64,000 nt of DNA from Romboutsia_E sp900604535 (GCF_900604535.1 NZ_UWOT01000005.1:62001-126000); one strand, 5' to 3'; positions 44,421 to 54,644 are shown, counted from the stretch's first letter. Program-made: numbers and translations. Notes: generated by a model not told the origin, from the sequence alone.

Positions 44421-47400
44421 TTACTTTAATTCATCTATTAAGTAGTTCATTAAGAAAGTAAATGATTCTACATCTATATCACTTGCATTTACATCATTAT
44501 AAATTACTTTTGCATCTACCAAAGCATCTTGTAAATTTTTCCACCTAATAGAATTATAATTAACATTTTCTATAGACTCTGCTTTTTCTATAGCTTTATT
44601 AAGAGCTATTTTATTTTCTCTAGCAACTAAGTTTTTAGATGATTCTAATATTCTATTGCACATAGAATCTATTTCTTCTTGTGTAGATTGATTTTCTTCT
44701 ATCATATTTCTAGCTTCATTAATTAAATTCTTATGACTTTCCATTACATCTTTATAATAATTTAACTCATTATATTCATTATTATTTTCTATAGCATCTA
44801 TAAGATCATTCCAATTTATTAATGAAACTAAATTATCATAAGCTTCTTTTAAAGTGTTATATAATTCATCTATCTCTACTTGATTATAACCATCATTTAA
44901 TGAATTTTCTACTACAGCTAATGTATCTTTTACTACCTTATAACTTTCTATTGTATAATTAGCCTCATTTATACTATTTACATTTTCAATTAATTCATCA
45001 AGGTTTACTCTATTTACTTCTACACTTTCTGAATTTGCAAAATGAAGCTTCGCATCTGCAAAGTTAGCATGGTCTGATCCATTCCCATTTTTTCCATCAG
45101 TTACTACAAGTTTTAATTCTTTAGCATCCTTAAGATTTATTTCAACATATTTTTGAGCATCTCTTGAGCTCATTAATCCACTATCGTATACTTTTTCATT
45201 ATCTAAGTAAATTTCAAATGTTACTGAACCAACACTTCCATACATTGTTCTATCTACTCCAACAAAACTAGTGAAATATCCATAATCATCATTAGTTAAA
45301 TCATATTTTATAGTAGATGTAGAATGAGTACCAATTCCTTTTTCATAAGAAACCTCTCTTCCACTTTCATCAGTAAGCCTTAAGGCATTTCCACTTACTG
45401 CCTTATCTTTTTTAATTGTATTCCAACCTATTTGAGCTGATGTCCAGTCTATATCACTTATATATGTAGTATCATTCATATCTACTACTTTTATATATCT
45501 AGTTTTTATAGTTGTATTTCCATCTGAATCTGTAACTGTGAAAGTTTGTTCGTATTTACCAGCTTTATTGAAGTTAACATTATCTTCTACTACTACTTTA
45601 TTAGTTAAGTCTCCATCTTCTGCATCAGTTGCACTGTATTCACTATCTAAGCTTACTTCTACACCAAGCTTTGTAGTTATCCCCTCACTAGCTATATCTA
45701 TCGTAGGTTTAGAATTTGTTATTAAGAATTTTGCATCTGCAAAGTTAGCGTGGTCTGATGTATTTCCATTACCACCATTATTAGCTACTAACTTTAACTC
45801 ACTAACTCCATCTAATTTTATTCTAGCTAGTTTAGCATTATCGCTCCATTTCATTAAACCACTATCGAATACTTTTTCTCCATCAGCAAATATTTGGAAT
45901 ATTACACTTGAGTTATTTTGTTGTGATATATTTCTATCAATACCTACAAGTGTTTCAAAGTATTCATATCCTTTACCTTCTACATTATAAATTATTGTAG
46001 AATTAGCATGTGTTCCTATTCCTTTTTCAAATTCTTTAGTTTGTCCATCAATACCAACTTTTATAGTTCCATTAGAACTTGATTTATCTTTTCTTACACT
46101 TTGCCAATCAGTTGTTGCAGATTGCCAATCTGTATTACTAGCATAAACTACATCACTATACACTACTATGTTTTTACTAACAGTCGTAGTATTATTATCA
46201 CTATCCGTTACTGTATATTCAATAATGTATCTTCCAGTTTTATTAGTTGTAAAGCCATTAGAATTAATATTTATAGCTTTTGTTAACTCTCCATCTTCAA
46301 TATCACTAGCAGTTACACCTTCTGTTAAATCATACTCTTGTCCTAATTTTACAATATCAGAAGTCTTAGATATATCTATACTTGGTTTCATATTGTTATT
46401 ACTTAATTTTGGATTAATTATTACACCATAGTCTGATGTATTTCCATTTCCACCATTATTAACTTGTATTTCTAATTTACTAATACCACTTACTGGTACA
46501 CTTATATAAACCATATTATCACTATACTTTAAGACTCTTGTAGTTGCTACTGTTTGTTCATCTGCTACAACTTTAAATGTTATACTTGAATTATCTTGTG
46601 CTGCTATTGTTCCGTCAACACCTACAAGTGCTTCAAATGTATCATAATTTTTTCCTTCTAAATTATAAACAACCTTACCATTTGCATGTATTCCTATCCC
46701 TTTATCAAATGCTTTTATTTCTCCATTTACTCTACCTTTTAGATTGCTATTTCTTCTTGGTGTTCCATGCTGAGTTTCTACACTTTCCCAATCACTATCA
46801 GATAAATAATCAAATGAGCTTACTACTTCTATATCAACAGTTTTAGAAAGTTCTACTTCATTATCTACTAAAGTATACTTAACTTGATAATTACCTTTTT
46901 TACTTGTATTAACATTACTTTCTATTATTATATTAGAGCTTATATCCTCACCCTTATAATTTAATGCCTTTGCAAAATCTTCTGCATTAAATTGGCTATT
47001 TAAGCTAACCATCATATTATCTTGTTGTACACTTAATATTGGTGAAAATGCTTTTACACTTACACCTTTTGCTGTTGATAAATCTTTTGCATATGCAACT
47101 ACTTCATATATTGTATTTTCATTTACATCAACACTTTTAACTACAAAGTTATTACCTCTTGTAAATCCTATAACTTCATTGTCTTTTAAAATTTCATATC
47201 CTAGTAAATCATCACTATTTTCACTATCTATAGTAAATGATAAAGTATTAGTTGCATTTTCTTCATTTAATTTAGAACTTACTTCTATTTTTAAATTTTC
47301 ATCGAATCCATTTCCTTTATAGTCATAAGCACCGCCATGTAAATACTCTATCTTTTTATCAAGTTTTGGTAAATTGGCTACAACTTCTCTCATTTGATCT

Positions 47401-50400
47401 GTAACTGTTATATAATTCCAACCCTCAAAGAAATCAAGTAAATTTACATTTAATGCTAATGAATATGCCACAGCTAATCTTTGTTGGTCTGAACCTTTTA
47501 CCGAAGATATTTGTGAAGTATTATGTCTTACATATGTAGACATTTTTGCATAAGCATCATATCCATAAGCTATATTTATTTGAGATAATACATCTAGTCT
47601 TTCAAAATAATGCATAGCAAACTCTTGTCCATTAAATCTCTTCATAATTTCATTCCAGTTAGCTCTATCTCCACCTAAACCTTTAATCCTTCTAAATTCT
47701 TGTGCATAAAGGTTATTAGTTACTTCTCCATCGACAACATATTTTGTATTGAATATATGTCCAAACTCATGAGTATAACACCAGTTGTCATTATCTCTAT
47801 GAGTTATAGGTAATACTATTTGCTTAAAGAATCCACCGTTTCTTTCTATATTACTTGAACCTAGATAACCAGTGTATCCATGGTCTGCAAATCCTAATGG
47901 TACATTTTGGAATACCCTAGCTATAAATTTATTAGGGAAGTAACTATCTTTTTCTTCTTTTGCATCTTTTTCAAAGCCTTGGAATGTTTGGAACATATCA
48001 TACATTTCTTCCCATTCATTCATAGTATCTTCTACTGTTAAATTAGTTTTTTCCATTGTTTTTAGAGCTTCTACAGCACCTGCTGCACTAGTTGTTATTA
48101 TACAGTTTTCAGATACTAACTCTACTATATTAAATACTTTACCTTCTGGGTTTCCATTTGTAAATGCATTATCATTATATTCAACCTTTTGTGCGTATTC
48201 TTTTACTTCATTTGCAAATTCATTTGCATCTGTTTTTCCATGAATGTATGTAGGGAACTTATTTCCACCTTCAATTCTTAACTTTGGAGCAAAAGCTTGG
48301 TCTTTTGGTAATGCATCGTTTACTATATATACTGCACTAGGATTTATTCCAGATGGTGCTTTTATTACATTTTTACCTGGTTGTAGATTTGCCCATCTTC
48401 TCCAGTCTCCTTGACCTTTACCAGATTGACCAAAGCATATTCTAGGCATTACTCCATTTTCATCAGCTTCAACATAAACTGTAATTTCTTCACCTTGTGT
48501 TACATATAGTCCTGTTGATTGGAATGAAGAGTATGCGGCACCATTAATACTTCTTATGCCAATTTCTTGAGTATATTTTCCTCTTTGTTCTGCTGTTATA
48601 ATAGTCACATTTTCAAATTTATCTGGATTATTTACTAAATCTTTAGCTAATTCTATATCATTTGAATATAATTCTTTTAGTGGATGCGTTGATAACTCTT
48701 CTTCTAATTTGTTTATAGCTTCAACTGAATTAAACTCTTCACTTAGCTGATTATATAAACCATTTGTAAATAATTTTTCCATTTTTTCTGATATTTCATC
48801 TTGCTTGTATAAACTAATTTCTGCTGCACAAGCCCAATTTTCATATCCTTTTTTTAATACAAATTTAACTCTTTTAAACTCAGTTGGATTAAATCTTATT
48901 TCTACTGAATCTTGAGTAACACTAGATGATCCTGCAGACACTTTTTCAAAATTATCTCCTTTAGTAGTTCTAGAAGCATAAACTTCAAACTCTTGTGCAA
49001 ATCCTCTATTTGAACCTCTAGGGGCTGTATAAACTATTCTATTTAATGTTGTAAGTTCATCTAACTCCATTACAACTTCATTCGTAAATGTATCTGTGTT
49101 TTGTTTTCCTGAATGCCACTTAGTATTAAAATCTCCATCAATAGCTTTTGATATTACTTCACTTGCATAGTGACCGCCATTAGCAGTTATTGATTTTATT
49201 TTGGTTATATCTAATTTGTAAACCTCATCATAACCTGAAAGTAATTTGCTATTTATATCTAAAAATTTAGATACTTTTGCATCAGTGTATTGAACATTGC
49301 TATTATCAACAAGTAATCTAGCATTGCTTAAATCTTCTTTATAATCTTCATAGAATGGATGTGACTTAGCTTCTTCCTCTAATGCATTTATTTTATCTAC
49401 TGTATTAAATTCTTCACTAACTTTACTCATACTATTATCTGTAAAAAGTCTTCCCATTTTATCCTTAAGTTTATCTTCTTTATATAAAGCAAATTCAGAT
49501 GCTAATGCCCAGTTTTCATAACATTGTTTATATACAAATTTAACTCTTCTTGCCTCAGTTGGATTAAACTTTATTTCTAAAGAATCTTTTGTTATACTAC
49601 TACTTCCTGAAGTTACTTTTTCAAATGTATCTCCCTCAGTTGTTTTTGAAGTATATATATCAAATGAATTAGCAAATCCTCTGCTGTTTAAACTTGTATA
49701 TACTACCCTATCTAAAGTTTCAAGTTTATCTAAGCTTATAATAACTTCATTTATAAAGCTTGAGCTGTTTTGTTTTCCTGAGTGCCAAGAAGTATTTATA
49801 TCTCCATCAATTGCTTTTTCTATATTACTACTTCCATAATGGCTACCATTAGTACTTATAGAAGAAGGATTTATTTTAAATAATTTATTGTATTCTAATA
49901 AAGCTTCATCGTTAAACGATTTAAATTTGTTTATTACGGCATCTTTATATTCTACATTATTTCCTTCTAGTATTAATCTTGCATTATTTATATATGTTTT
50001 AAATTCTTCATAAAGCGGATGATTTTTGACTTTATTTTCAAAATCAGATAATTTATCTAATGTATTAAATTCTTCACTTATTTCATTCATATTTTCATTT
50101 GTAAATATAGAGTTTAACTTATCAATTGATTTATCTTCTCTATAGAAATAAAACTCTGATGCACTTGCCCATCCTTGATTTGCTTCTTTGAATACAAACT
50201 TAACTTTCTTAGCTGTTATAGTATCAAACTTAAATTCCATCATATTGCCAGTTGATGAATGTGCTCCTGTAGAAACTAATTCAAAATCTGAATCTTCTCC
50301 TGTTGTTGAAGCATATATTTCAAATTGAGTTGGGAATCCTTTCCCTTTCGCTCCATCTTGTCTTGTTGCATAAGCAATTCTATCAATTGATTCTATTTCA

Positions 50401-50753
50401 TTAAATTCTACAACAACTTCATTTTGGAAAGTTGAGCTGTTTGACTTTCCTGTTTCCCAGTGAGTTGAAAGATTTCCATCTATAGCTTTATCTATAGAAC
50501 TTGATCCATATTGACCACCATTGTTAGATATTGATTTGATTTCTTCTCTTAGAATTTTAAACTCTGAATTGTAACCCTCAAAATTAGTGTATTCACTTAA
50601 ATTAAAGGCCGATATTTTTGCTTCACTTACTACTTTTTCTTCTACTGCTTGAACTTTTTCTTTTACCACTTCATTAGCATATACATTTAATGCTGGAGAG
50701 GCATTGCTTACTACAATTGATGCTACTAGTATTGCTGATATTTTTTTCTTCAT
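44421..50753 (-). CDS. Secreted multidomain M60 (enhancin-like) zinc metalloprotease, probable mucinase/adhesin
   Basis: ATG 50753 begins a signal peptide (MKKKISAILVASIVVSNASP; mature near residue 28). The 2110-aa product carries three discoidin-like (F5/8 type C) domains (about 75-210, 295-430 and 525-660; each with AIDG...W.TGK or SGK and a closing E.Y.YK-type strand). An M60 domain follows (about 730-1140) with zinc-binding HEFGH at 995-999. Next come Ig-like repeats alternating with three NPCBM-type sugar-binding domains (about 1315-1455, 1535-1680 and 1760-1905; each with GIG.HA or GIGTH), then FIVAR-like helices to the end. M60 proteins of gut clostridia cleave O-glycosylated mucins. 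There is no LPXTG or SLH anchor, so it is probably released. A c-di-GMP-I riboswitch precedes it. Confidence 0.92.
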   Translation of the reverse strand: MKKKISAILVASIVVSNASPALNVYANEVVKEKVQAVEEKVVSEAKISAFNLSEYTNFEGYNSEFKILREEIKSISNNGGQYGSSSIDKAIDGNLSTHWETGKSNSSTFQNEVVVEFNEIESIDRIAYATRQDGAKGKGFPTQFEIYASTTGEDSDFELVSTGAHSSTGNMMEFKFDTITAKKVKFVFKEANQGWASASEFYFYREDKSIDKLNSIFTNENMNEISEEFNTLDKLSDFENKVKNHPLYEEFKTYINNARLILEGNNVEYKDAVINKFKSFNDEALLEYNKLFKINPSSISTNGSHYGSSNIEKAIDGDINTSWHSGKQNSSSFINEVIISLDKLETLDRVVYTSLNSRGFANSFDIYTSKTTEGDTFEKVTSGSSSITKDSLEIKFNPTEARRVKFVYKQCYENWALASEFALYKEDKLKDKMGRLFTDNSMSKVSEEFNTVDKINALEEEAKSHPFYEDYKEDLSNARLLVDNSNVQYTDAKVSKFLDINSKLLSGYDEVYKLDITKIKSITANGGHYASEVISKAIDGDFNTKWHSGKQNTDTFTNEVVMELDELTTLNRIVYTAPRGSNRGFAQEFEVYASRTTKGDNFEKVSAGSSSVTQDSVEIRFNPTEFKRVKFVLKKGYENWACAAEISLYKQDEISEKMEKLFTNGLYNQLSEEFNSVEAINKLEEELSTHPLKELYSNDIELAKDLVNNPDKFENVTIITAEQRGKYTQEIGIRSINGAAYSSFQSTGLYVTQGEEITVYVEADENGVMPRICFGQSGKGQGDWRRWANLQPGKNVIKAPSGINPSAVYIVNDALPKDQAFAPKLRIEGGNKFPTYIHGKTDANEFANEVKEYAQKVEYNDNAFTNGNPEGKVFNIVELVSENCIITTSAAGAVEALKTMEKTNLTVEDTMNEWEEMYDMFQTFQGFEKDAKEEKDSYFPNKFIARVFQNVPLGFADHGYTGYLGSSNIERNGGFFKQIVLPITHRDNDNWCYTHEFGHIFNTKYVVDGEVTNNLYAQEFRRIKGLGGDRANWNEIMKRFNGQEFAMHYFERLDVLSQINIAYGYDAYAKMSTYVRHNTSQISSVKGSDQQRLAVAYSLALNVNLLDFFEGWNYITVTDQMREVVANLPKLDKKIEYLHGGAYDYKGNGFDENLKIEVSSKLNEENATNTLSFTIDSENSDDLLGYEILKDNEVIGFTRGNNFVVKSVDVNENTIYEVVAYAKDLSTAKGVSVKAFSPILSVQQDNMMVSLNSQFNAEDFAKALNYKGEDISSNIIIESNVNTSKKGNYQVKYTLVDNEVELSKTVDIEVVSSFDYLSDSDWESVETQHGTPRRNSNLKGRVNGEIKAFDKGIGIHANGKVVYNLEGKNYDTFEALVGVDGTIAAQDNSSITFKVVADEQTVATTRVLKYSDNMVYISVPVSGISKLEIQVNNGGNGNTSDYGVIINPKLSNNNMKPSIDISKTSDIVKLGQEYDLTEGVTASDIEDGELTKAININSNGFTTNKTGRYIIEYTVTDSDNNTTTVSKNIVVYSDVVYASNTDWQSATTDWQSVRKDKSSSNGTIKVGIDGQTKEFEKGIGTHANSTIIYNVEGKGYEYFETLVGIDRNISQQNNSSVIFQIFADGEKVFDSGLMKWSDNAKLARIKLDGVSELKLVANNGGNGNTSDHANFADAKFLITNSKPTIDIASEGITTKLGVEVSLDSEYSATDAEDGDLTNKVVVEDNVNFNKAGKYEQTFTVTDSDGNTTIKTRYIKVVDMNDTTYISDIDWTSAQIGWNTIKKDKAVSGNALRLTDESGREVSYEKGIGTHSTSTIKYDLTNDDYGYFTSFVGVDRTMYGSVGSVTFEIYLDNEKVYDSGLMSSRDAQKYVEINLKDAKELKLVVTDGKNGNGSDHANFADAKLHFANSESVEVNRVNLDELIENVNSINEANYTIESYKVVKDTLAVVENSLNDGYNQVEIDELYNTLKEAYDNLVSLINWNDLIDAIENNNEYNELNYYKDVMESHKNLINEARNMIEENQSTQEEIDSMCNRILESSKNLVARENKIALNKAIEKAESIENVNYNSIRWKNLQDALVDAKVIYNDVNASDIDVESFTFLMNYLIDELK

Positions 50754-50839
50754 AATATTTCCCTCGACTATTATTCTAGTTTTATATTTCTTGTAACTAA
50801 GGGTTGTACTACCAAGCCTAAAAATTTAATTCTATTATT

Positions 50840-50876
50840 ATTTTTAATAAAAAAACTACCCTCAAAAAGGATAGTT
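50840..50876 (-). terminator. Expression-platform terminator of the c-di-GMP riboswitch
   Basis: AACTATCC / GGGTAGTT hairpin (50854-50876, loop about 7 nt) followed by TTTTTTTATTAAAAA on the minus strand, between aptamer and M60 gene. Confidence 0.8.
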
Positions 50877-50954
50877 GCCATCAAAAGTAAACATCATAAA
50901 ATTATCTTTTACCATAAGTGAGCATAAGATTTTTATACGAACAAAGAATTTGTA

Positions 50955-51040
50955 TTCTTCGGCAACTGGCTGGCATAGTTAATAATTAACCTTAGCCCCT
51001 TTAGCTTTGCGTCTCTAGATTTCTCTAGATTTGCCTATGA
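50955..51040 (-). promoter_or_regulatory. Cyclic di-GMP-I (GEMM-I) riboswitch
   Basis: On the minus strand: TCTAGA-GAAA-TCTAGA (P2 with its GNRA tetraloop), then GACGCAAAGCTA, GGGGCTAAGG, ACTATGCCAGCCAGTTGCCG, which is the GEMM-I order with the tetraloop receptor arm. The outer stem is GGCAA with TTGCC. A terminator lies downstream, so c-di-GMP should turn the M60 gene off, as type I switches do for several surface-protein genes in C. difficile. Confidence 0.92.
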
Positions 51041-51051
51041 AATTTTAATTT

Positions 51052-51080
51052 ATTCTACCATATTTTTACAGTAATCACAA
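51052..51080 (-). promoter_or_regulatory. Promoter of the riboswitch-M60 transcript
   Basis: TTGTGA (51075-51080), 17-nt spacer, TAGAAT (51052-51057) on the minus strand, just before the aptamer. Confidence 0.7.
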
Positions 51081-51146
51081 TGTTATTTTTATAATCTATA
51101 TATTTTAATTATATTAATCTCATTTTAAATAAATATGTATATACAC

Positions 51147-51174
51147 TAAAAAAGGTCTATCTACTTGATAGACT
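51147..51174 (-). terminator. Terminator after the P450 remnant
   Basis: AGTCTATC / GATAGACC-type hairpin (51154-51174) and six T on the minus strand. Confidence 0.75.
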
Positions 51175-51223
51175 TTAGTTATATTTTAAATTTAATTAAA
51201 GTTATATATATTTTTTAGTCACT

Positions 51224-51751
51224 TTATATCTTTCTTCTTATGTTACTCATTATAAATTTACCTCCAGGTAAAGTAGGTATTTTTCTATACTATAACTTAA
51301 ATCCTGATCTAAAACGTCATACTCAATACTATTAACAAGAAAATCTAAACTAGCTTTCATTATTTCAATAGTAATTCCTTCACCTGGACATCTATGCCCT
51401 TTTGATGGGTCACTTCCACATTGAGGTATAAAGTTAAATAAATTTTCCTTTCGATCTCTAAAACGCTCAGGATAAAATTTATAAGGTTCATTCCATACCC
51501 TAGAATCATGATTAATACCATAAACATCTAGTAATACAAACATTCTTTCTATAAAATAATTTTGGATTATAAAAAAGTTTTGCTGCCTCTTCTCCTGTAA
51601 TACAAATTACTTTTTGACCAAGTAAATGAGTCTCAAATATGTCAGAATGATATTGTTCAATCCTATTTTTAATAAACAAGTATCCTTCTTGCAATAGGTC
51701 AATAGTATTATCTAAACTTTTATCATGTGGAACTTGTTTCTTATCTGTCAT
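51224..51751 (-). pseudogene. Cytochrome P450 (CYP152 fatty-acid peroxygenase type) with internal deletion and frameshift
   Basis: The N-terminal fragment from ATG 51751 (PHDKSLDNTIDLLQEGYLFI) ends in frame near 51512. The C-terminal fragment resumes in another frame with VLLDVYGINHDSRVWNEP, FYPERF and the heme-binding Cys region GHRCPGEG. The two are joined near 51540-51550, where roughly 250 residues of a ~415-aa CYP152 protein (including the I helix) are missing. A second frameshift in an A run near 51280 separates the natural C-terminus, IPTLPGGKFIMSNIRRK, which ends at 51224. CYP152 enzymes hydroxylate fatty acids with peroxide. This copy cannot make an active enzyme. Confidence 0.85.
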
Positions 51752-51878
51752 GAATTTATATTCTCCTTTTCATATAAATTAGAAATATATTTAATTTAAA
51801 AGTGGTTTTTTCTTGTGAATATATACTACTTTAATTATTATCTATGATTTTCTATTTTTAATAGTTAGTTTTTAAATA

Positions 51879-51925
51879 AAAGACTATATATAGATTTATA
51901 AAAAATAAATCTATATATAGTCTTT
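51879..51925 (-). terminator. Terminator of the RNase HI gene
   Basis: A perfect 21-bp inverted repeat (AAAGACTATATATAGATTTAT and complement) with a 5-nt loop, T-rich on exit. Confidence 0.8.
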
Positions 51926-51955
51926 AGCGTAATAAAGCTTTAATATTAATTATAT

Positions 51956-52408
51956 TTATTTTAGCATTTTATCCATGTATTTATTACATAGTTCATCTGC
52001 TTTATTGTTTACTATGCAGCTGGAGTGACCTTTTACCTTTATAAATTTTATATCTTTAAATTGATTTTTTAAATTATCTAGTTCAATCCATAATTCTTTA
52101 TTTTTAACAGGTTCTTTATTTGATGATATCCAATTATTTCTTTTCCATCCATAAATCCAAGATGTTATTCCATTTAATACATAGGAACTATCTACATATA
52201 CCTCTACTGGTATATTCTTTTTCTTTACTGCTTTTAAACTTTCTATACATCCCATTAGTTCCATTATATTATTTGTAGTTTCTTTACTTCCTCCACTTAT
52301 TTCTTTTGTATGTTCTCCATATATTAGGTACGCTCCTCATGCACCTATGTTTGATTTTTTACCATTGCCTCGGCATCCGCCATCTGTGTATATTTGTATT
52401 TTTTTCAT
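51956..52408 (-). pseudogene. rnhA: Ribonuclease HI interrupted by an in-frame TGA
   Basis: The full frame from ATG 52408 (MKKIQIYTDGGCRGNGKKS) to the stop at 51956 is 151 codons, the normal RNase HI length. It contains TGA at 52337-52339 where the family has Trp (IGA-W-GAYLIYG). The active-site carboxylates are otherwise present (TDGG, MELMG, VDSSY, NKADEL). A single TGG to TGA change explains it. It may be a pseudogene, a sequencing error, or rarely read through. The RNase H at 3190 would cover the function. An internal start (ATG 52264) would lack the first catalytic Asp. Confidence 0.85.
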
Positions 52409-52633
52409 TTTATAATTATACCTTACTATTTGTTAGTAATTTTTTATTAATTCTAGATATTAATTATATCAAAGGTTGTTAAATTCATCAATTAAGATGC
52501 TTTTATTAAAAGTTTCTTTTTTTATTTATTATTAAATTAATATAAATATTTTTATTTTATATGTATAATATTTGTATTTATGTTAATGATTTAAATATAA
52601 CAATATCTTTTGTATTTTTTATAATTCTCCACT

Positions 52634-52666
52634 AAAAAAGACAGGAATCGGAACCTGTCTTTTTTA
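52634..52666 (-). terminator. Terminator of the sigma/anti-sigma operon
   Basis: AAAAAAGACAGG / CCTGTCTTTTT hairpin immediately after the last gene. Confidence 0.9.
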
Positions 52667-53461
52667 ATTTAATATTTCTTCCTTTTTCAAATCTTGTTCT
52701 TTATAATACTTCTGTAAATCTTCGTAACTTTTTAATACACGATTTTCTAAATCCTCTTCATATATATCTTTATATAAAAACTTTTCTACACTTATATAGC
52801 TATCATCTGAACTTAATTCTCCATTTTCATTTCTCGGCTTTTGTAAAGTAAAATCAATAGAATAAAATGATACACTTTGCTTATCAAGCATAGATTTTAT
52901 ATCAAGTAAAATTTCACTAGCTTTTTTAAAACTAACATCTTCATCTTGAATATAAAGAACAATATGACCTGCCTTTTTACCTAATTCATATAAATTATAA
53001 TCCTTATCTAACTCTAACTTATTTCTATCTAACATATCTTCACTCAATTCACCAAAATAAATATCACTTTTATATGTAAATTCCTTACTTTCAATAACAT
53101 TATTTACTTTATCATTATAAATTTTATCTATTCTTGTTAAAGTATTAAACTTACCAAGTACATCACTTTCATAAGTATCCCCTATTATTTTTCCAAGAGG
53201 TGATATGGTAAGTGAAAAATGTGTATCTTTACTTATAGGAGACTTTACTTGAACATAATAATCACCTGTTTTAAAACTATAAGAAGCATTTGATAAATTT
53301 AATTTCATATTTTGATAATTTTTAGCTATATATTCTTTGGACACATTATTTGCTACTGTCTTAGATATAGGATTTCCTAATAAACCATTTGCAAAGTACA
53401 GTATAACTATTATTAATAAAAAAGCTAATCCCCCTGATAAAATTTTTATAAATTTTTTCAT
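52664..53461 (-). CDS. Membrane-anchored extracytoplasmic protein of the ECF sigma operon
   Basis: The start is ATG 53461, preceded by AAGGAG and overlapping the end of the anti-sigma gene; a longer reading to 53548 would lie inside that gene. The 265-aa protein has one N-terminal transmembrane helix (about 6-24), then a soluble domain facing outside (FKTGDYYVQVKSPISKDTHF...). It is the third gene of a sigma/anti-sigma operon and may sense envelope stress or be the regulator's target. The family is not recognised. Confidence 0.75.
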   Translation of the reverse strand: MKKFIKILSGGLAFLLIIVILYFANGLLGNPISKTVANNVSKEYIAKNYQNMKLNLSNASYSFKTGDYYVQVKSPISKDTHFSLTISPLGKIIGDTYESDVLGKFNTLTRIDKIYNDKVNNVIESKEFTYKSDIYFGELSEDMLDRNKLELDKDYNLYELGKKAGHIVLYIQDEDVSFKKASEILLDIKSMLDKQSVSFYSIDFTLQKPRNENGELSSDDSYISVEKFLYKDIYEEDLENRVLKSYEDLQKYYKEQDLKKEEILN

Positions 53462-54000
53462 TATTTTTTCTCCTTTTTTAACGCAATATAAAGTAAAAAT
53501 CCAATTAAAATCCCAATAGCACAAAGTCCGGTATATATTATAGCCCACAATATAGGAGCTGTTATATATGATAACAATTGAGATTTATCAAATATGCCAC
53601 CTATTATATATTTAATTAAATTATATACATATGTAAAAGCAAACATGGTTACTAAGGTAATGTATGATTTTTTTCTAAGAGCAAAGTATGATAAAGCTCC
53701 TATGGTAGGCATAATTAGTATATTGTAAAACATATTTTCACTTTCAGTAATTGCTATACCTATAAATGAGCCTAGTATAACTAATATAACTGATACCAGT
53801 ATAAGTTGTTTTTTTATTTTAGATATAATTTTTTTATCATCTATATTATGATTTTTGGTATTAGTTTCATTAAATAAACTTCTACACTGACTACATTTAT
53901 CTATATGCTTAATTACTGCATTTTGACTATCTTCACTAGCTACTTTATCCTTCACTAATGGAATTAGATCCATACAAATATCGCATGATATTTTATTCAT
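53461..54000 (-). CDS. Anti-sigma factor with zinc-finger N-terminus, membrane protein
   Basis: ATG 54000 overlaps the end of the sigma gene by 8 nt. The 179-aa protein starts with a zf-HC2-type anti-sigma domain (CDICMDLIPLVKDK, then HIDKCSQC, residues 6-40), as in ZAS proteins that bind ECF sigma factors. About five transmembrane helices follow (62-82, 87-105, 113-133, 140-170). Gene order and overlap identify it as the partner of the upstream sigma factor. Confidence 0.86.
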   Translation of the reverse strand: MNKISCDICMDLIPLVKDKVASEDSQNAVIKHIDKCSQCRSLFNETNTKNHNIDDKKIISKIKKQLILVSVILVILGSFIGIAITESENMFYNILIMPTIGALSYFALRKKSYITLVTMFAFTYVYNLIKYIIGGIFDKSQLLSYITAPILWAIIYTGLCAIGILIGFLLYIALKKEKK

Positions 54001-54491
54001 ATACTACTCCTTCCTTCATCAAAGTATCTTTAATTTTCTTTTTAGTTCTATAATCTATTACTCTTGCAGAGCCTTCAGATATATTGTACTTTTTTCCTAT
54101 TTCAAAATATGAGTATCCCTCAATTCTCATAAAAATAATATCTTTTGTTCTAGATGATTCATTATCAAGTAATGTATTTATTTTACTTGCAAGTTCCTTT
54201 TTTATTAAAGAACCATCTAAATCATTTTCACTTAAAAGGTAGTTATAAGCTAAGTCATCTATAGAAATAGTTGGCTTTTGTTTGCGTAAATACTCGTACC
54301 ATTTATTTCTTGCAATTGAAAAAAGCCATGTTTTAATACTACATTCTCCTTTAAATTTATATAATGACTTTAATGCACCTAGAAAAGTTTCAGACACTAA
54401 ATCTTCTGAAAGTGAGGTATCATATGTTAAGGTTACAAGATATTTAAATACATCTTGCTTATATTCTTCGTATATTTTTTTTTAGTAACAT
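53993..54491 (-). CDS. ECF RNA polymerase sigma factor; first codons out of frame at an A9 tract
   Basis: The best start is ATG 54491 with AAAGGAG upstream. After six codons it meets a run of nine A (about 54475-54483) that puts it out of frame. With eight A the product would read MLLKKIYEEYKQDVFKYLV, followed by LTYDTSLSEDLVSETFLGAL, an exact sigma region 2 start, joining the open frame at 54397 to the stop at 53993. Region 4 is present (ARVIDYRTKKKIKDTL). The gene is 499 nt, one base over a multiple of three. It could be phase variation, transcriptional slippage, or a homopolymer error. It leads a three-gene operon. Confidence 0.8.
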
Positions 54492-54644
54492 AAATCTCCT
54501 TTCATGATATTAGTGATAAAAAAACTCATTTCGTTACACTTTTTATAAATAAATTTATTATTTTTATTTTATATACACATTTAAATTCTAAGCTATCTAT
54601 CATTATCATAAAAGACATTATTGTTAAATCTTGATTAAAATTAA

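Noticed and set aside
45538..46846. Several open frames on the plus strand inside the M60 gene
   Set aside because: They are antisense shadows of the repetitive NPCBM and Ig-like coding sequence and lack ribosome binding sites.
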